A DNA stretch of 64,000 bases, taken from NCBI RefSeq assembly GCF_022200785.1, contig NZ_CP087585.1, forward strand, positions 3,782,001-3,846,000, given 5' to 3'. The notes beneath the pieces are model-generated. The model was not told the DNA's origin, searched no databases, and worked only from the letters and a program-made list of their open reading frames with translations. This document shows, in pieces, positions 8,453 through 17,800 of the stretch (the stretch's first letter is position 1; every line of letters begins with the position of its first letter). Both the position numbers and the translations under genes were made by a program. This DNA comes from Pedobacter mucosus. Its GTDB lineage: Bacteria; Bacteroidota; Bacteroidia; Sphingobacteriales; Sphingobacteriaceae.

Positions 8453-9760
8453 TTACTTACTAATCCAAGCCTCAGGATTTAACGGTGTTGATATTCTTCT
8501 AATCTGGAAATTAAGAATTGCATCATCGCCGGTATTTCCAATAACACCTATATTTTGTTTGGTATCTACTTTATCGCCAACACTTACACTAACCGATTTA
8601 AGGTTTGCATAAACCGTAAAATAATCACCATGACTTATTAACACAATATATTTTCCATACTGGTTAAATACAGTATTTACCTTACCGTCAAAAACTGCCC
8701 TTACCGCAGATCCTTCTGCCATGGTAATGTAAACACCTTCATTGTTTATTGATGCACGATCAACCATGTGTACACCGAAACGCTCTGTAATGGTTCCGTT
8801 TGCGCATGGCCAAGGTAATCTTCCTCTATTATTTTCAAAGCCAGACGAAAGCTTTGCGTTTTCTGGTGTTGCCGTAAGTGCTTCACTGCTACTTTTCACT
8901 TTGGTAGTAGCAGGTGCCGTAGTAGCGGTTGGTGCAGGTTTATTTTCCGCTTTGGCTTTAGCAGCTGCGGCCCTTGCTTCTGCTGCTGCTTTTGCCGCCG
9001 CAATTCTAGCTTCTTCAAGTGCTTTTCTTCGTGCCTCTTCAATAGCTCGTTGTATTGCCGCTCTAATTGCTCTATCTATTTGAGCCTGCTGCTTTTTACG
9101 ACTTGCAATATCTTGTTTAAACTGTCTTTCTTGCTTGCTTAATTTACTTAATGCTACAGCTTGTTCACTTTTATCTTTCGCTAATCGATCTTTTTCTATT
9201 TCCTGATCTTTAAGTAAACTGCTTTTTTCTTTTAAAGTTTTATCCAAAACCCTAATCTTACCATTCAAATCTTGCTGCGTGTTTTCTATGTAACCAGCTT
9301 GTTTTTTGCGGTATTGACCAAATTGCTGCAAATATTTTATCCTTTTATAAGCCTGATTAAAATCTTTAGCCGCAAAAATAAACATCATCTTATCATAAGA
9401 GTTTCTGTTACGCTGCGCAAAGCGAATCATTGCTGCGTACTCTTTTTTAAGATCGCCTAATTGACCTTGCAACGTATGTACGGTATTTGTATTGGTTGAG
9501 ATTTGATTATCCAAGTTTTTTATCTCCGAATTAATCGTCCCAATTTTGTCCTGCCTTAATCTAATTTGCGCATTTAAACCATTAATTTGTTGTAAAGTAA
9601 GTTTTTTACCACTTGTTGTTTTACTTAAATTCTCTTGAAGTTGTTCAATTTCACGCTGAATTGCCTCCTTTTTTCTCCTTAGTTCATTTGCAGTTTGCGC
9701 CCTTGCTGAAAAGGCAAATGCAATAAAAACAAGTATAAATGCAAGTTTCTGTAGCTTCAT
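8453..9760 (-). CDS. EnvC-like murein hydrolase activator (coiled coil plus degenerate LytM/M23 domain)
   Basis: 435 aa. A signal peptide (to about ARA-21) is followed by a long coiled coil (about 22-250), a very Ala-rich linker (about 245-285) and a C-terminal LytM/M23 domain (about 315-433). Metal-binding residues expected in an active M23 peptidase look lost: the usual HxxGxD region reads NNEGVYIT, and the usual HxH near GKYIVLISHGDYFTVYANL has Asn in place of the last His. This is the pattern of EnvC proteins, which activate cell-wall amidases at division instead of cutting peptidoglycan themselves. It is first in the minus-strand envelope operon. Confidence 0.9.
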   Translation of the reverse strand: MKLQKLAFILVFIAFAFSARAQTANELRRKKEAIQREIEQLQENLSKTTSGKKLTLQQINGLNAQIRLRQDKIGTINSEIKNLDNQISTNTNTVHTLQGQLGDLKKEYAAMIRFAQRNRNSYDKMMFIFAAKDFNQAYKRIKYLQQFGQYRKKQAGYIENTQQDLNGKIRVLDKTLKEKSSLLKDQEIEKDRLAKDKSEQAVALSKLSKQERQFKQDIASRKKQQAQIDRAIRAAIQRAIEEARRKALEEARIAAAKAAAEARAAAAKAKAENKPAPTATTAPATTKVKSSSEALTATPENAKLSSGFENNRGRLPWPCANGTITERFGVHMVDRASINNEGVYITMAEGSAVRAVFDGKVNTVFNQYGKYIVLISHGDYFTVYANLKSVSVSVGDKVDTKQNIGVIGNTGDDAILNFQIRRISTPLNPEAWISK

Positions 9761-9765
9761 TAAAT

Positions 9766-9773
9766 CAAAAGTA
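9766..9773 (-). promoter_or_regulatory. Candidate -7 box immediately upstream of envC
   Basis: The minus strand reads TACTTTTG, ending 6 nt before the envC ATG. If used, transcription would start at or within a few bases of the start codon. No TTTG is present 19-21 nt further upstream. Confidence 0.4.
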
Positions 9774-9891
9774 TAAAAATTTTATAGTAAAATATATTAA
9801 AGTTGAGATACTAAAGCCTTAATTGGTTATAACAGAAACCTCTTCACTTATTCTTCATGCAAATTGTAAAAAGGACATTCATTAAAAGCAA

Positions 9892-9899
9892 TATATTTG
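9892..9899 (+). promoter_or_regulatory. Candidate -7 box for the amidohydrolase gene
   Basis: TATATTTG matches TAnnTTTG and lies 43 nt before the ATG at 9943, in the 182-nt divergent gap with envC. No -33 TTTG at the expected distance. Confidence 0.35.
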
Positions 9900-9942
9900 G
9901 CTAAACTAATTTGCTATTTTAAATCAATCAATAATTTGTAAA

Positions 9943-11109
9943 ATGCATAATTTCATTTCAGCCGATTGGATTTTCCCTATTACAAGCAATCCAATTAAAG
10001 ATGGAGTAATCGAACTCAATTTGCAAGGCGATATAGTGCAGGTTTTATCTAAAACGGAAGCTTTAAATCTAAAAGTAAATATTGTTAAGTATAACGGCGC
10101 AATAGTTCCTGGCTTCATCAATACGCATTGCCATTTAGAATTATCGCATATGTTGGGTCAAATACCAGAAAAAACCGGCTTAGTTGAATTCGTACAAAGC
10201 GTAATTAAAAACCGCAATGCCGATGCTGAACAAATTTCGAGGGCGATGGAAGATGCCGATACACAAATGCAAAAAAATGGTATTGTTGCGGTTGGAGATA
10301 TCGCTAATCAGGTAATATCAAAAGAAGTAAAATTAAAAAGCAAGCTACATTACTATACATTTGTCGAAGCGATGGGCTTTAATCCCGAACGGGCCGATGC
10401 GATAATGGATTATGCAAAAGAAATTGCAACAGCATTTAATCCTTTAATTTCGTCGGTTGTTCCTCATGCTCCATATTCCGTTTCGCCCGCATTATTACAA
10501 TTGATAAATGAGAATGCGAAGAAGGAAAATGCCATAATCAGCATTCATAATCAAGAAACAAAAAGTGAGAATTTATTTTTCAAGGATAAAACCGGCTCCT
10601 TTTTAGATTTATACAAGTTCCTCCAATTGGATATTTCTTTCTTCCAACCTACCGGGAAAACGTCGATTCAAAGTTGGTTGCCTTTTGTTAACAATCAAAA
10701 GATTTTACTCGTTCATAATACAGAAATAAGCAAAGCTGATATTGATTTTGCGAAACAAACAAATAACGATTTATACTGGTGCCTTTGTCCTCAAGCAAAT
10801 TTATATATTGAAAATACACTACCTGATGTTGATTTACTAATTGACGAAGGCCTAAAAATTACCTTAGGAACTGATAGTTTAGCTAGTAACCACCAGCTAA
10901 ACATTCTTTCAGAAATGAAAACTTTACAGCAATATAAAAAAGTAGATTTTGAAAAGCTTTTAAAATGGGCAACATTAAATGGAGCAGAATTTTTATCCCT
11001 TGATGATAAATTTGGCAGTATAGAAGTGGGCAAAAGACCTGGATTAAACCTTATTCAATTATCAGATGATTTTATTATTGGCAGTGATCAAGTAGAAAAA
11101 ATTAATTAA
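9943..11109 (+). CDS. Amidohydrolase-superfamily deaminase-like metal hydrolase
   Basis: 388 aa. The metal-dependent hydrolase fold is shown by HCHLELSH (metal-binding HxH, near residue 63), VPHAPYSVSP and SIHNQETKSEN (later metal/substrate histidines), LLVHNT and LGTDSLASNH with the catalytic Asp. This arrangement resembles the chlorohydrolase/SAH-deaminase/aminodeoxyfutalosine-deaminase subfamily, so deamination of a nucleoside or purine-like compound is likely; the substrate cannot be read from sequence. The gene ends one base before the nitronate monooxygenase-like gene, so the two are co-transcribed. Confidence 0.85.
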   Translation: MHNFISADWIFPITSNPIKDGVIELNLQGDIVQVLSKTEALNLKVNIVKYNGAIVPGFINTHCHLELSHMLGQIPEKTGLVEFVQSVIKNRNADAEQISRAMEDADTQMQKNGIVAVGDIANQVISKEVKLKSKLHYYTFVEAMGFNPERADAIMDYAKEIATAFNPLISSVVPHAPYSVSPALLQLINENAKKENAIISIHNQETKSENLFFKDKTGSFLDLYKFLQLDISFFQPTGKTSIQSWLPFVNNQKILLVHNTEISKADIDFAKQTNNDLYWCLCPQANLYIENTLPDVDLLIDEGLKITLGTDSLASNHQLNILSEMKTLQQYKKVDFEKLLKWATLNGAEFLSLDDKFGSIEVGKRPGLNLIQLSDDFIIGSDQVEKIN

Positions 11110-11110
11110 A

Positions 11111-12058
11111 ATGAATCAGATTTGTAGCCTCTTCAACATAAAATATCCAATTATACAGGCAGGAATGGTTTGGTGCAGCGGATGGAAATTAGCATCAGCA
11201 GTTTCAAATGCTGGTGGTTTGGGCATTATTGGTGTGGGTTCTATGCATCCAGAAGTGTTAAAAGAACACATCCAAAAATGCAAACTCGCAACACAAAAAC
11301 CTTTTGGCGTTAATATTCCATTGCTATATCCTAATATTGAGGAAATAATTAATATCGTAATTGCAGAAAACGTAGGCATTGTTTTCACTTCAGCAGGCAA
11401 TCCATCAATTTATACCAATTTATTAAAATCAAAAGGAATTACTGTTGTGCATGTTATAGCGAACTCAAAGTTTGCTATAAAAGCACAGGAAGCAGGAGTA
11501 GATGCGATTGTAGCTGAGGGTTTTGAAGCTGGCGGACACAACGGCCGTGAGGAAACCACCACAATGTGCTTAATACCTTTGATTAAAGAAGTGGTTTCAA
11601 TTCCGATAATTGCGGCCGGAGGAATAGCCAGTGGAAAATCAATGCTGGCCGCATTTGCGCTTGGTGCAGATGCCGTTCAGGTAGGGTCTGCCTTTGCCGT
11701 TGCAGCAGAATCATCAGCTCATCTCGATTTTAAAAATAGGATAATTTTATCCGCCGAAGGCGATACAAAACTGGCTATGAAAAAGTTGGTTCCTGTACGG
11801 TTATTGAAAAATGAATTTGCAGATTCAGTTACTCAAGCTGAAGCAGAAGGCGCTGATCGTACAACATTAATGCAGCTTTTAGGTAAAGCCAGGGCTAAAC
11901 TAGGCATGTTTGAAGGAGATATGATTAATGGCGAGCTGGAAATTGGGCAAGTTGCTGCAATGCTAAAAGAAATTAAACCAGCAGCAAAAATTTTGGAAGA
12001 AATATGGCTTGAATTTTTAGAAGCAAAAAATCGCTTATCGAAATTAGATTTCAATTAA
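11111..12058 (+). CDS. Nitronate monooxygenase / 2-nitropropane dioxygenase-family flavoenzyme
   Basis: 315 aa FMN-dependent TIM barrel. It shows the family N-terminus (FNIKYPIIQAGMVWCSG), the catalytic-His loop EAGGHNGREE, and the phosphate-binding AAGGIASGKSMLAAFALGADAVQVGSAF. Members oxidise nitronates, but related proteins act as enoyl-ACP reductases (FabK), so the reaction is not certain. It starts one base after the amidohydrolase stop and sits upstream of the acylphosphatase gene. Confidence 0.88.
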   Translation: MNQICSLFNIKYPIIQAGMVWCSGWKLASAVSNAGGLGIIGVGSMHPEVLKEHIQKCKLATQKPFGVNIPLLYPNIEEIINIVIAENVGIVFTSAGNPSIYTNLLKSKGITVVHVIANSKFAIKAQEAGVDAIVAEGFEAGGHNGREETTTMCLIPLIKEVVSIPIIAAGGIASGKSMLAAFALGADAVQVGSAFAVAAESSAHLDFKNRIILSAEGDTKLAMKKLVPVRLLKNEFADSVTQAEAEGADRTTLMQLLGKARAKLGMFEGDMINGELEIGQVAAMLKEIKPAAKILEEIWLEFLEAKNRLSKLDFN

Positions 12059-12099
12059 ATTATATCGCTTAACTTTACCATCAAAACATTAGCTTAAAA

Positions 12100-12372
12100 A
12101 TGAAACACCTTAATATAATAATAACGGGCAAAGTTCAGGGCGTTGGATTTAGAGAAACCACAAAAATTATTGCCAATCAAATGATGGTTACCGGTTTTGC
12201 CCGCAATGAAAAAGATGGCTCCGTTTACATTGAAGCAGAGGCTGAAGATATTTTTTTAGAAGAGTTTGTAAATTGGTGTAATGAAGGGCCGGATAGGTCT
12301 CGCGTGGAGAGCGTGGTTACAACCGAAGGCGAAGTAAAAAACTATCGTAATTTTGAAATATTAAAAAAGTAG
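12100..12372 (+). CDS. Acylphosphatase
   Basis: 90 aa, the standard size. The active-site loop is intact: GKVQGVGFRETT carries the phosphate-binding Arg, and the conserved Asn is in GFARNEKDGSVYIEAE. Acylphosphatase hydrolyses carboxyl-phosphate bonds of small acyl phosphates. It follows the flavoenzyme gene by 41 nt on the same strand. Confidence 0.95.
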   Translation: MKHLNIIITGKVQGVGFRETTKIIANQMMVTGFARNEKDGSVYIEAEAEDIFLEEFVNWCNEGPDRSRVESVVTTEGEVKNYRNFEILKK

Positions 12373-12454
12373 AAGATTTCAGCTTTTGCCATTATTAAAA
12401 TAATCATGAACATTTAGATTCGAGCATAACAATCTAAAACCAAACCAAAATCAA

Positions 12455-13951
12455 TTGTCTGTATATAAAAAATTTCTTGGGCAAACTATGGTTTACGGCA
12501 TTAGTACCGTATTTTCCCGATTGTTTAATTTTATCCTTACGCCTATTTATACTTCTGTTTATAAAAAAGGTGTTTACGGGATTTTCACCAATATGTATGC
12601 AAATGCATCGCTTATTAATGCGGTTTTGGCCTTTGGTATGGAGAGCACGTATTTCCGATATTTAAACAAATTTGAAGATAAAAAGCAAGAGGTCTACAAC
12701 AATTCATTTCTATGTATCGCATTTGTATCTATACTTTTTTTAACGACTGGCCTTATATTTTCAAATTCAATTGCCTCATATCTAGCTTCACAACCATCAG
12801 AAATAGCTGATTACAAACAATATGTTGGTTTTTTTTTATGGATTTTATTTATCGATGCCATTTGTGTAATTCCATTTGCAAAGCTTCGTGCTGATGGAAG
12901 ACCGCTAAAATACAGCATCGTTAAATTTGTAAATATTGGATGCTTCGTTGGTTTCAATCTCATTTTTATTTTTGTTTTGCCCGCAATAATAAAACACAAT
13001 TGGTTAGGTGCAAACTGGATTCAATCTTCGTACCGTTTTCAATGGATCGGTTATGTATTTGTAGCAAATTTAATCGCCAGTGTGGTGACACTTTTGACGC
13101 TTATTCCGGAATTTCTACAATTGCAATTAAAGTTTGATAAAAAACTATTTTCAAACATGTTCTCTTACAGTTGGCCAATTCTAGTGGCTAACTTATCTTT
13201 TATCGTTAATGAAAACTTAGATAAAATCGTTTTAAAAGATTTGCTTCCAGCAGAAATAGCAAATGGTGAAGTTGGTATTTATGGCGCCGTTTGTAAAATC
13301 GCCATTTTCTTAAGCATATTTATCACTGCTTTCAGATTAGGCGCCGAACCCTTCTTTTTCAGTCATGCAAAAAACAAAAATGCCAAACAAACCTACGCAA
13401 CCATATTACACTACTTTGTAATTGCACTTGCCATTTTGTTTGTGGCATTAGTCGCTAACATCGAAATATTAAAGTTCTTCATCCGTAAAGAAGAATACTG
13501 GGTTGGCCTACCTGCAATTCCTTATCTTTTGCTCGGCTACGTTTGTTTAGGGATTTATATGAACCTCTCTATCTGGTATAGATTATCTGATCAAACCCGT
13601 TTCGGACTATATATTTCGGTTATTGGTGCATTAATTACCATCGTTTTAAACATCATATTAATTCCGAAATTCAGTTATATGGGCTCAGCCTGGGTTTCCA
13701 TGCTCGCTTATGCAACCATGATGGTAATTTCTTATCTACTAGGACAAAAACATTATCCAATTCCTTATAACCTGAAAAAAATTCTTGTCTACTTAATCCT
13801 ATCTACCATCATCGTTTTTACTTCATTTTTTCTCTTCAATAGAAATATTTATATCGGAAATGCCATGCTCATTGCTTTCATAGCAGGTATTGCCTATTTT
13901 GAGAAAGATGATTTAAGAAAAATATTAAAAGGCACCAACACTCCTGTATAA
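12455..13951 (+). CDS. Oligosaccharide flippase-like polytopic membrane protein (MATE/MVF superfamily)
   Basis: 498 aa with about 12-14 hydrophobic helices and almost no large soluble domain. The start VYGISTVFSRLFNFILTPIY is typical of Wzx/polysaccharide-synthase flippases. Translation is taken from a TTG at 12455, since no ATG lies nearby and the N-terminal helix is complete from there. It is far from the exopolysaccharide locus and next to dut, a placement seen in related genomes, so it may flip an envelope lipid-linked glycan unrelated to capsule. The substrate is unknown. Confidence 0.82.
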   Translation: MSVYKKFLGQTMVYGISTVFSRLFNFILTPIYTSVYKKGVYGIFTNMYANASLINAVLAFGMESTYFRYLNKFEDKKQEVYNNSFLCIAFVSILFLTTGLIFSNSIASYLASQPSEIADYKQYVGFFLWILFIDAICVIPFAKLRADGRPLKYSIVKFVNIGCFVGFNLIFIFVLPAIIKHNWLGANWIQSSYRFQWIGYVFVANLIASVVTLLTLIPEFLQLQLKFDKKLFSNMFSYSWPILVANLSFIVNENLDKIVLKDLLPAEIANGEVGIYGAVCKIAIFLSIFITAFRLGAEPFFFSHAKNKNAKQTYATILHYFVIALAILFVALVANIEILKFFIRKEEYWVGLPAIPYLLLGYVCLGIYMNLSIWYRLSDQTRFGLYISVIGALITIVLNIILIPKFSYMGSAWVSMLAYATMMVISYLLGQKHYPIPYNLKKILVYLILSTIIVFTSFFLFNRNIYIGNAMLIAFIAGIAYFEKDDLRKILKGTNTPV

Positions 13952-13990
13952 ATTATCATCAGCATTTTTAAAAAGCATCTCTAATCCCAC

Positions 13991-14425
13991 ATGGAAATAA
14001 AAATTATCAATAAATCCAATCATCCTTTACCACAGTATGAAACCGCACATGCAGCAGGCATGGATTTAAGGGCATCGAATATTGAAGAAATTACCTTAAA
14101 ACCTTTACAGCGTTTATTAATTCCGACAGGATTATTTATAGAATTGCCAATTGGTTTTGAAGCGCAAATAAGACCAAGAAGCGGTTTAGCCTACAAGCAT
14201 GGAATAAGTATTGTTAATGCTCCCGGAACAATTGATGCAGATTATAGAGGTGAAATAAAAGTATTATTGGTAAATTTATCAGACACAGATTTTGTAATTA
14301 ACAGTGGCGATAGAATTGCACAAATGGTTATCGCTAAACATGAAACGGTAATTTGGCAAACTGTAGAAGCATTAGGCGAAACGGATAGAGGCGAAGGTGG
14401 TTACGGACATACGGGGAAGGGATAA
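13991..14425 (+). CDS. dut: Deoxyuridine 5'-triphosphate nucleotidohydrolase (dUTPase)
   Basis: 144 aa, typical of trimeric dUTPases. All five motifs can be read: [10 protein letters not shown] (I), [11 protein letters not shown] (II), [16 protein letters not shown] (III), [10 protein letters not shown] (IV) and the C-terminal P-loop-like [13 protein letters not shown] (V) that closes over the active site. The enzyme converts dUTP to dUMP and PPi, keeping uracil out of DNA and supplying dTMP synthesis. It lies 39 nt after the flippase-like gene. Confidence 0.97.
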   Translation: MEIKIINKSNHPLPQYETAHAAGMDLRASNIEEITLKPLQRLLIPTGLFIELPIGFEAQIRPRSGLAYKHGISIVNAPGTIDADYRGEIKVLLVNLSDTDFVINSGDRIAQMVIAKHETVIWQTVEALGETDRGEGGYGHTGKG

Positions 14426-14499
14426 TTTTGAGTGAGTAAATGTTTAGCGTCAAGCAAATTCAACCATTTCATAACGCTCTTAATCTTTCATTAAAATAT

Positions 14500-16194
14500 A
14501 TGAGTAAAGGGTATATATTTCTGTTATTGTTATTATCTGGGCTTGCAAGTTTCGGACAGCTTACTCCTATTCAAAATGCTGCAAAGGATAGCAACATGGT
14601 TAAGCAATTGTTCTTTACGGGTTTGAGAGAGAAAATGTCGGAAAATTATACGGCAGCATCAACTAATTTTTCTAAAATTTTAAGTCTAGATCCAACTAAT
14701 GACGCCGCTTATTTTGAACTGGCAAATGCCAATTTGCGTTTAGATAAATTATCAGACGCTGAAATAAATATTAAACAAGCCATTAAATTAAATGGTAAAA
14801 ATCAATGGTATTTAAGGTTGCTTACCGAGGTTTATAAGCGCAGTAATAAATTGCCAGCGTTAATTGAAGTGTTTAATCAATTAATTATACTCGATTCTGA
14901 TAATGATGCTTATTATTTTGACAAAGCAAATGCCCAGTTTCTCTCTGATCAAGCAGAGGAAGCAAAAAAAACTTACCAGCTTATTGAAAATAAATTTGGT
15001 GAATCGAAAGAATTAACGAATGCTAAAAGGCGCTTTAAACAAAGTGCTAATACACCCGATAGCGACATTGTTAAACTTTTAGAAGGTAATCAGGCCGATA
15101 CAAAAAACTATTTGTATGCTGCAGGCTTATTATTACAAAAAGGAAATGATATAGAAGCTTTAAAGGTTTTGTTAAAAGCCCAACTTTTAGAGCCCGCTAA
15201 TTTTGAAGTTAATTTAGGATTAGCTGATGTTTATCGGCGGCAGAAAAATGATGATGCTGCTTTTGCTTCTTTAAAATTAGCTTTTGAAAGTGGAGAAATG
15301 CCATTAACAGAAAAGGTGAAAATTATAGCAGCATTATTTTCAAAATTAGATCAGCCAATTGTTGCAAAAAATGTAACAGCACTTAGTAAATTAGTTGCTG
15401 AAAAAAATCCTTCAGATGCAAAAGCATTGGCTCTTTATGCCGATGTGCTTTATCAACAAAATAAGCTGCCTGATGCTTTGGCTCAATACCAAGCAGCGTT
15501 GAAACAGAGTGAACAAATATATGCGGTTTGGGAACAGGTGATTAACATTCACACGCTTTTAGGCCATTATAATGATGCAACAAAAGTAGCAGATGAGGCA
15601 CTTACCATTTATCCAAACCAGGCAGGTTTGTATTATTATTTGGCTTATGCATTGTATAAAACCAATAAGTTTGATGATGCTCAAAAGAATTTAAAAACAG
15701 CATTAACGTTAAATTTAGATAATAAAAGTTTCCAGGCACAGGTTTATGCTTTGCAAGGCGATATTTATATTAATCAGAATAACTTCGTTTCAGCTAAGTC
15801 GGCCTTTGAAAATGCACTCGCTGCAGAGCCCGACAATTACCTTATCATGAATAATTATGCCTATTACCTTGCATTAAAAAATGATGATTTAGCTAAAGCA
15901 GCAAACTACGCCGAACTTGCCGCGAAGGCTTTGCCTAGCAATGCTTCTGTAATCGATACATATGCATTTATATTATTTAAGCAACAAAAGTATGGTGCGG
16001 CTAAAATTTGGATCGAAAAAGCATTACAAAACAATAGCGACAAGAATAGTGTTTATTTGGAACGCTACGGTGATATTCTCTATTTAAACGGAGAAAAAGA
16101 TGCCGCATTAACCCAGTGGCAGAAAGCAAAACAAGCTGGTAACAGTTCTGAAATATTAACGAAAAAGATAAATGAAAAAAAATATTTTAAATAG
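14500..16194 (+). CDS. Exported tetratricopeptide-repeat protein
   Basis: About 564 aa from the chosen ATG at 14500, where a clean signal peptide begins (MSKGYIFLLLLLSGLASFGQ). An in-frame ATG at 14440 would add 20 residues that hide it and look non-coding. The mature protein is almost entirely TPR helices, for example DPTNDAAYFELANANLRLDK, AGLYYYLAYALYKTNKFDDA and VYLERYGDILYLNGEKDAAL. Such proteins are scaffolds; no enzyme domain is visible. It overlaps the DUF4292 lipoprotein gene by 23 nt and lies 74 nt after dut. A role in envelope assembly is an inference from context. Confidence 0.88.
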   Translation: MSKGYIFLLLLLSGLASFGQLTPIQNAAKDSNMVKQLFFTGLREKMSENYTAASTNFSKILSLDPTNDAAYFELANANLRLDKLSDAEINIKQAIKLNGKNQWYLRLLTEVYKRSNKLPALIEVFNQLIILDSDNDAYYFDKANAQFLSDQAEEAKKTYQLIENKFGESKELTNAKRRFKQSANTPDSDIVKLLEGNQADTKNYLYAAGLLLQKGNDIEALKVLLKAQLLEPANFEVNLGLADVYRRQKNDDAAFASLKLAFESGEMPLTEKVKIIAALFSKLDQPIVAKNVTALSKLVAEKNPSDAKALALYADVLYQQNKLPDALAQYQAALKQSEQIYAVWEQVINIHTLLGHYNDATKVADEALTIYPNQAGLYYYLAYALYKTNKFDDAQKNLKTALTLNLDNKSFQAQVYALQGDIYINQNNFVSAKSAFENALAAEPDNYLIMNNYAYYLALKNDDLAKAANYAELAAKALPSNASVIDTYAFILFKQQKYGAAKIWIEKALQNNSDKNSVYLERYGDILYLNGEKDAALTQWQKAKQAGNSSEILTKKINEKKYFK

Positions 16195-16960
16195 CCTTTT
16201 TATATTAAGCGCAATACTTTTATTTTCTGCATGTAAAGCCAAACGTGAGGTAGTAGTTGCTCCTCCAGCAAAAGAAGTGGTAAAAGATAATTCTAAAGCT
16301 GATGCAATAACTTTATTAACAAACAAACAACTTAAATTTAATACGCTTGCTTTAAAAGCAAAAGCCACGCTGGATATTGATGGAAATGCAAACGACGTTA
16401 CCATGAATTTTCGAATTAAAGATAAAGAAACAATTTGGGTAAGTATTACAGCTGCTGGTGGAATTGTAGAGGTGGCCAGGGCATTAATTACGCCAGATAG
16501 TATTAAAATTCTAAATAAATTAAAAAGTGAATACCTAAAAAAGCCTTTTAGCTACATTTATAATTTCACTAACAAACAGGTAAATTTTAATACCCTGCAA
16601 GCGATATTAACAGGCAATGCTGCTGCTGATTTTTTAACAGCACAATCAGAAATAAAACAAAATAATGGCGTATGGCTGGTTACTGGGAATAAAGAAAATT
16701 TAGCTTACAGATTGCTATTTAATACTTTGCTAAAAGTTAATGAAACTAACCTTAATGATGCAAAAAATGGTCAGGCATTAAAAGTTACTTATACAGATTA
16801 TCAAAAATTGAATGAATTTCTTTTTCCAAGTGCTATTCAAATTAATACCCTTTCGGGAACAAAAAAAATTAACATAAACTTACAATTTACCAAAATTGAC
16901 GGTAATGTTGCTTTAGATTTTCCGTTCAGTGTGCCAAAAAGATACACTTTGGTAAAATAG
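16172..16960 (+). CDS. DUF4292 family lipoprotein
   Basis: 262 aa. The N-terminus has a lipoprotein signal with lipobox LFSAC (Cys21) followed by KAKREVVV. The rest is a beta-rich domain of the DUF4292 type common in Bacteroidota, resembling LolA/LolB-like outer-membrane lipid-binding folds (AKATLDIDGNANDVTMNFRI, KETIWVSITAAGGIVEVARA). Function is not established. It overlaps the end of the TPR gene by 23 nt, so the two are translationally linked. A strong terminator follows about 85 nt downstream. In many relatives this gene is followed by envC, which here is about 7 kb away on the other strand. Confidence 0.85.
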   Translation: MKKNILNSLFILSAILLFSACKAKREVVVAPPAKEVVKDNSKADAITLLTNKQLKFNTLALKAKATLDIDGNANDVTMNFRIKDKETIWVSITAAGGIVEVARALITPDSIKILNKLKSEYLKKPFSYIYNFTNKQVNFNTLQAILTGNAAADFLTAQSEIKQNNGVWLVTGNKENLAYRLLFNTLLKVNETNLNDAKNGQALKVTYTDYQKLNEFLFPSAIQINTLSGTKKININLQFTKIDGNVALDFPFSVPKRYTLVK

Positions 16961-17044
16961 ATAGATAAATTTCTTGCTCGCTTAATGTTATTAAATTCCA
17001 GGTTATTAAACAATAGCAGGTTATTAATAAAGTAAATAAATTTC

Positions 17045-17084
17045 AAAATCAGCTTCTCTTATAGTGAAGCTGATTTTGTTTTTT
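17045..17084 (+). terminator. Rho-independent terminator after the DUF4292 gene
   Basis: A perfect 12-bp stem (AAAATCAGCTTC / GAAGCTGATTTT, 9-nt loop) is followed by GTTTTTT. It ends the dut-TPR-DUF4292 transcription unit. The remaining 330 bases up to the PepSY-like gene at 17417 hold no open frame or clear promoter box. Confidence 0.8.
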
Positions 17085-17416
17085 AGGACTATTTTAATCT
17101 TCAAGCTGATTATGTAATTAACTGTTCTTAATAACATATACAATATTTCATTTCTGTTAGTTCATCACTTTGGAATAAAAAGCTTTCAATTTTGCTGATT
17201 TTTGGTTTAGACCCAAATAATACAAAACAATAAATAGATTTGAATGCATCAATCTGTTGTCCTTACTCACAAAGTGTGGAGAAATTCCACAGATCTATAA
17301 TCTTGGCACAGATTAAAATAGCTTAAAATCAGCACTTTACCCTTTATAGCTATAATTGGCATAATTATGAACCTGTATAAAGTATAATTACAAACATTAA
17401 TTTTAAAAACAATAAT

Positions 17417-17731
17417 ATGAAAAAGTTAATTTTATCAGCCGCATTCTTAGCGTTCGCAGGATTCTCAGCAGTACAAGCAAGTGAAGTTAAAGATTTAAAA
17501 AACACTGCAATGATTGCAGTTCAAGATAGCGCAGTTAAAACACCAGTAAAATTAGAAGAGCTTCCAGAGCCAGTTTCAACAGCATTGAAATCTGATGCTT
17601 ATAAAGGTTGGACCGCTACAGAAGCTTGGTCTGTTAAAGAAGGAACAAAAGAATATTACCTAATCAATGTAAAAAAAGAAGCAGAAACTGGATCTGTTAA
17701 AATTGATAAAGACGGTAAACCAGTACAATAA
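17417..17731 (+). CDS. Small exported PepSY-like protein
   Basis: 104 aa. A Sec signal peptide ends near VQA-SEV. The mature part (PVKLEELPEPVSTALKSD, then TATEAWSVKEGTKEYYLINV and VKIDKDGKPVQ) matches the small beta-alpha PepSY-like/DUF2874 periplasmic proteins frequent in Bacteroidota. PepSY domains are thought to inhibit proteases or bind ligands in the envelope; no specific role can be assigned. It stands alone, with a long upstream leader and its own terminator. Confidence 0.75.
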   Translation: MKKLILSAAFLAFAGFSAVQASEVKDLKNTAMIAVQDSAVKTPVKLEELPEPVSTALKSDAYKGWTATEAWSVKEGTKEYYLINVKKEAETGSVKIDKDGKPVQ

Positions 17732-17762
17732 TCCCCAAATAATTACATCTACCTAGTACAAG

Positions 17763-17790
17763 AAAGCCAGACTTTGTCTGGCTTTTCTTA
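17763..17790 (+). terminator. Terminator between the PepSY-like gene and the response regulator
   Basis: The inverted repeat AAAGCCAGAC-TTT-GTCTGGCTTT is followed by a T-rich run (TCTTATTTTT). It lies just before the response regulator ATG at 17801, so that gene would have to be transcribed by read-through or from within this hairpin region. Confidence 0.75.
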
Positions 17791-17800
17791 TTTTTGCTTT

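Noticed and set aside
12477..12665. Out-of-frame open frame inside the flippase-like gene
   Set aside because: Shadow of the real membrane-protein frame.
14440..14499. A 20-codon N-terminal extension of the TPR protein
   Set aside because: The signal peptide begins exactly at the next ATG (14500), and the extension would bury it.
17301..17360. TTGGCAC- and TTGGCAT-like sequences upstream of the PepSY-like gene, resembling a sigma-54 -24 box next to a sigma-54 activator gene
   Set aside because: No TTGC-type -12 element follows at the required distance in either case.
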